Part shown: positions 6,123 to 6,690 of the stretch, piece by piece | How the letters are laid out: the number at the start of each line of letters is the position of its first letter | Numbering within the stretch: position 1 is the first letter of the stretch | From: Bryobacteraceae bacterium | Lineage (GTDB): Bacteria > Acidobacteriota > Terriglobia > Bryobacterales > Bryobacteraceae | DNA: 6,690 nucleotides | Direction: 5' to 3' | Assembly (NCBI GenBank): GCA_030039005.1 | Contig: JASHQT010000123.1 | Location: 1 to 6,690, forward strand | The notes under the pieces: model-generated | The model's database searches: none | The model's input: only the letters and a program-made list of their open reading frames with translations | What the model was told of the DNA's origin: nothing | Made by a program: the position numbers and the translations under genes

Positions 6123-6690
6123 TTCTCGCGCTGGAGAGCTCCGGGATTGGGGCCGCGCATCGGCCTGACCCCTGGTCCCAATGGCAGCAGTGATCCTTCG
6201 CCGGCGGAGGAGGCACGTCCATCGCCGGACTGCGTTCGAAAAATCCATCCGGCTTGAACATGAAACCGAGCATCGCTACCGGCATCACTGGCCAGTCTTC
6301 CGGACGCGGCACGTGATTGTGCCCGAACACGTACCACAGCGAAAGCTCCGTATTCACCACCGGCCGATTGGCCTGGGTCCACAGCGGCAGTCCGTCGCCA
6401 GTCGGATGCTGGTTCGGATACTCGCCGGCCGCGTAGCGCTCCTTCGGACTGTATGGCGTCACCCACACGTGATTCTGCGTGAACCCCGCGCGCCGCATGA
6501 TCGGAGCATCCGCCTGTGCGAACGCCGGGCAGTTCTCGCCCGGCACCAGCCGATACCCCACCGGTTGCCCGAGCCGGTTCATTTTACCCGGATTGATCAC
6601 GCGCCAAAACCGAGCGCTCGCCGAATTCACGCGGCGCTGGGCCTCTTTCTCCGTCCTGAACAGCGTCTCTTCGGCCATGATCGCGTTGCC
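6025..6690 (-). CDS. Copper amine oxidase, C-terminal part (gene continues beyond the right edge)
   Basis: The frame is open to the window edge (GNAI precedes MAEETLFR), so the true start is outside. The sequence reads as the C-terminal end of the TPQ copper amine oxidase catalytic domain: RFWRVINPGKMNRLGQPVGY, HVWVTPYSPKERYAAGEYPNQ, GLPLWTQANRPV, LWYVFG.NHVPRPEDWPVMP and GFFERSPAMDVPPP. The His of NHVPRPEDWP (codon 6313-6315) aligns with the third copper ligand (His592 of the Arthrobacter globiformis enzyme). The TPQ tyrosine and the other two copper histidines lie upstream, outside the window. The enzyme oxidises primary amines to aldehyde, ammonia and hydrogen peroxide. Family similarity stops at about DVPPPPAKDHCCH (near 6181); the frame then runs on for about 50 unrelated residues to TGA 6025-6027, antisense to the DUF6152 gene, as if the original stop had been lost. 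The family call is very firm; whether the tail is translated is uncertain. Confidence 0.92.
   Translation of the reverse strand, partial: GNAIMAEETLFRTEKEAQRRVNSASARFWRVINPGKMNRLGQPVGYRLVPGENCPAFAQADAPIMRRAGFTQNHVWVTPYSPKERYAAGEYPNQHPTGDGLPLWTQANRPVVNTELSLWYVFGHNHVPRPEDWPVMPVAMLGFMFKPDGFFERSPAMDVPPPPAKDHCCHWDQGSGRCAAPIPELSSARTTGMCRYSIPFRCSRRSWSSRATARRSSRDSQ
6146..6182. terminator. Possible hairpin between convergent genes
   Basis: ATTGGGGCC (6146-6154) pairs with GGTCCCAAT (6174-6182), eight of nine positions complementary, with a 19-nt loop. It lies 24 nt after the DUF6152 stop and where copper amine oxidase homology ends, a natural place for a bidirectional terminator. There is no T-tract on either side, so this is weak. 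Confidence 0.3.

Noticed and set aside
5484..6248. 254-residue minus-strand frame spanning the end of alpha and DUF6152
   Set aside because: It is antisense to two genes with clear family signatures; no recognisable domain.
1..6690. CRISPR array, tRNA, rRNA, insertion sequence or long repeats
   Set aside because: None seen on either strand; no regularly spaced repeats, no transposase-like frame, no terminal inverted repeats.

Overview
This is a GC-rich window, probably from an Acidobacteriota genome or MAG of the Solibacter/Bryobacter type. That placement rests on recalled resemblance of several proteins (FAD oxidoreductase tail, DUF6152 protein, APC permease, gamma-glutamyltransferase remnant) and is not a computed taxonomy. 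The recurring theme is extracytoplasmic oxidation of amines, with c-type cytochromes as electron carriers.

Layout. (1) Positions 1-2288, + strand, look like one transcription unit. They hold the 3' end of a spermidine-dehydrogenase-like FAD oxidoreductase, then a secreted pentaheme cytochrome c whose GTG start overlaps the previous stop by 1 nt, then, 12 nt later, a 12-TM APC-family amino acid/amine permease. (2) Positions 2219 to about 2791, - strand, hold a decayed C-terminal remnant of a gamma-glutamyltransferase. Family sequence switches frame twice, one segment carries an in-frame TAG, and an internal block is missing. Its tail lies antisense to the end of the permease gene. (3) Positions 2910-3974 (-) and 4096-5739 (+) are divergent genes for the beta (beta-propeller) and alpha (diheme, four-domain) subunits of a quinohemoprotein amine dehydrogenase (QHNDH)-like enzyme. 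They share a 121-bp intergenic region with two 19-nt imperfect direct repeats. (4) Positions 5736-6122 (+) hold a secreted DUF6152 protein, joined to the alpha gene by an ATGA overlap. (5) Positions 6025-6690 (-) hold the C-terminal part of a copper amine oxidase that runs off the window and converges on DUF6152 with a 98-nt antisense overlap.

How they may work together (inference): three chemically different amine-oxidising enzymes (FAD, QHNDH-type diheme/quinone, copper/TPQ) sit within 6.7 kb, with a permease and a multiheme cytochrome. This reads as an amine or polyamine scavenging locus. The main oddity is that the QHNDH alpha and beta genes are divergent, and neither the small cofactor-bearing gamma subunit nor the radical-SAM maturase is visible between or beside them. 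Either those genes lie elsewhere or the complex has another job.
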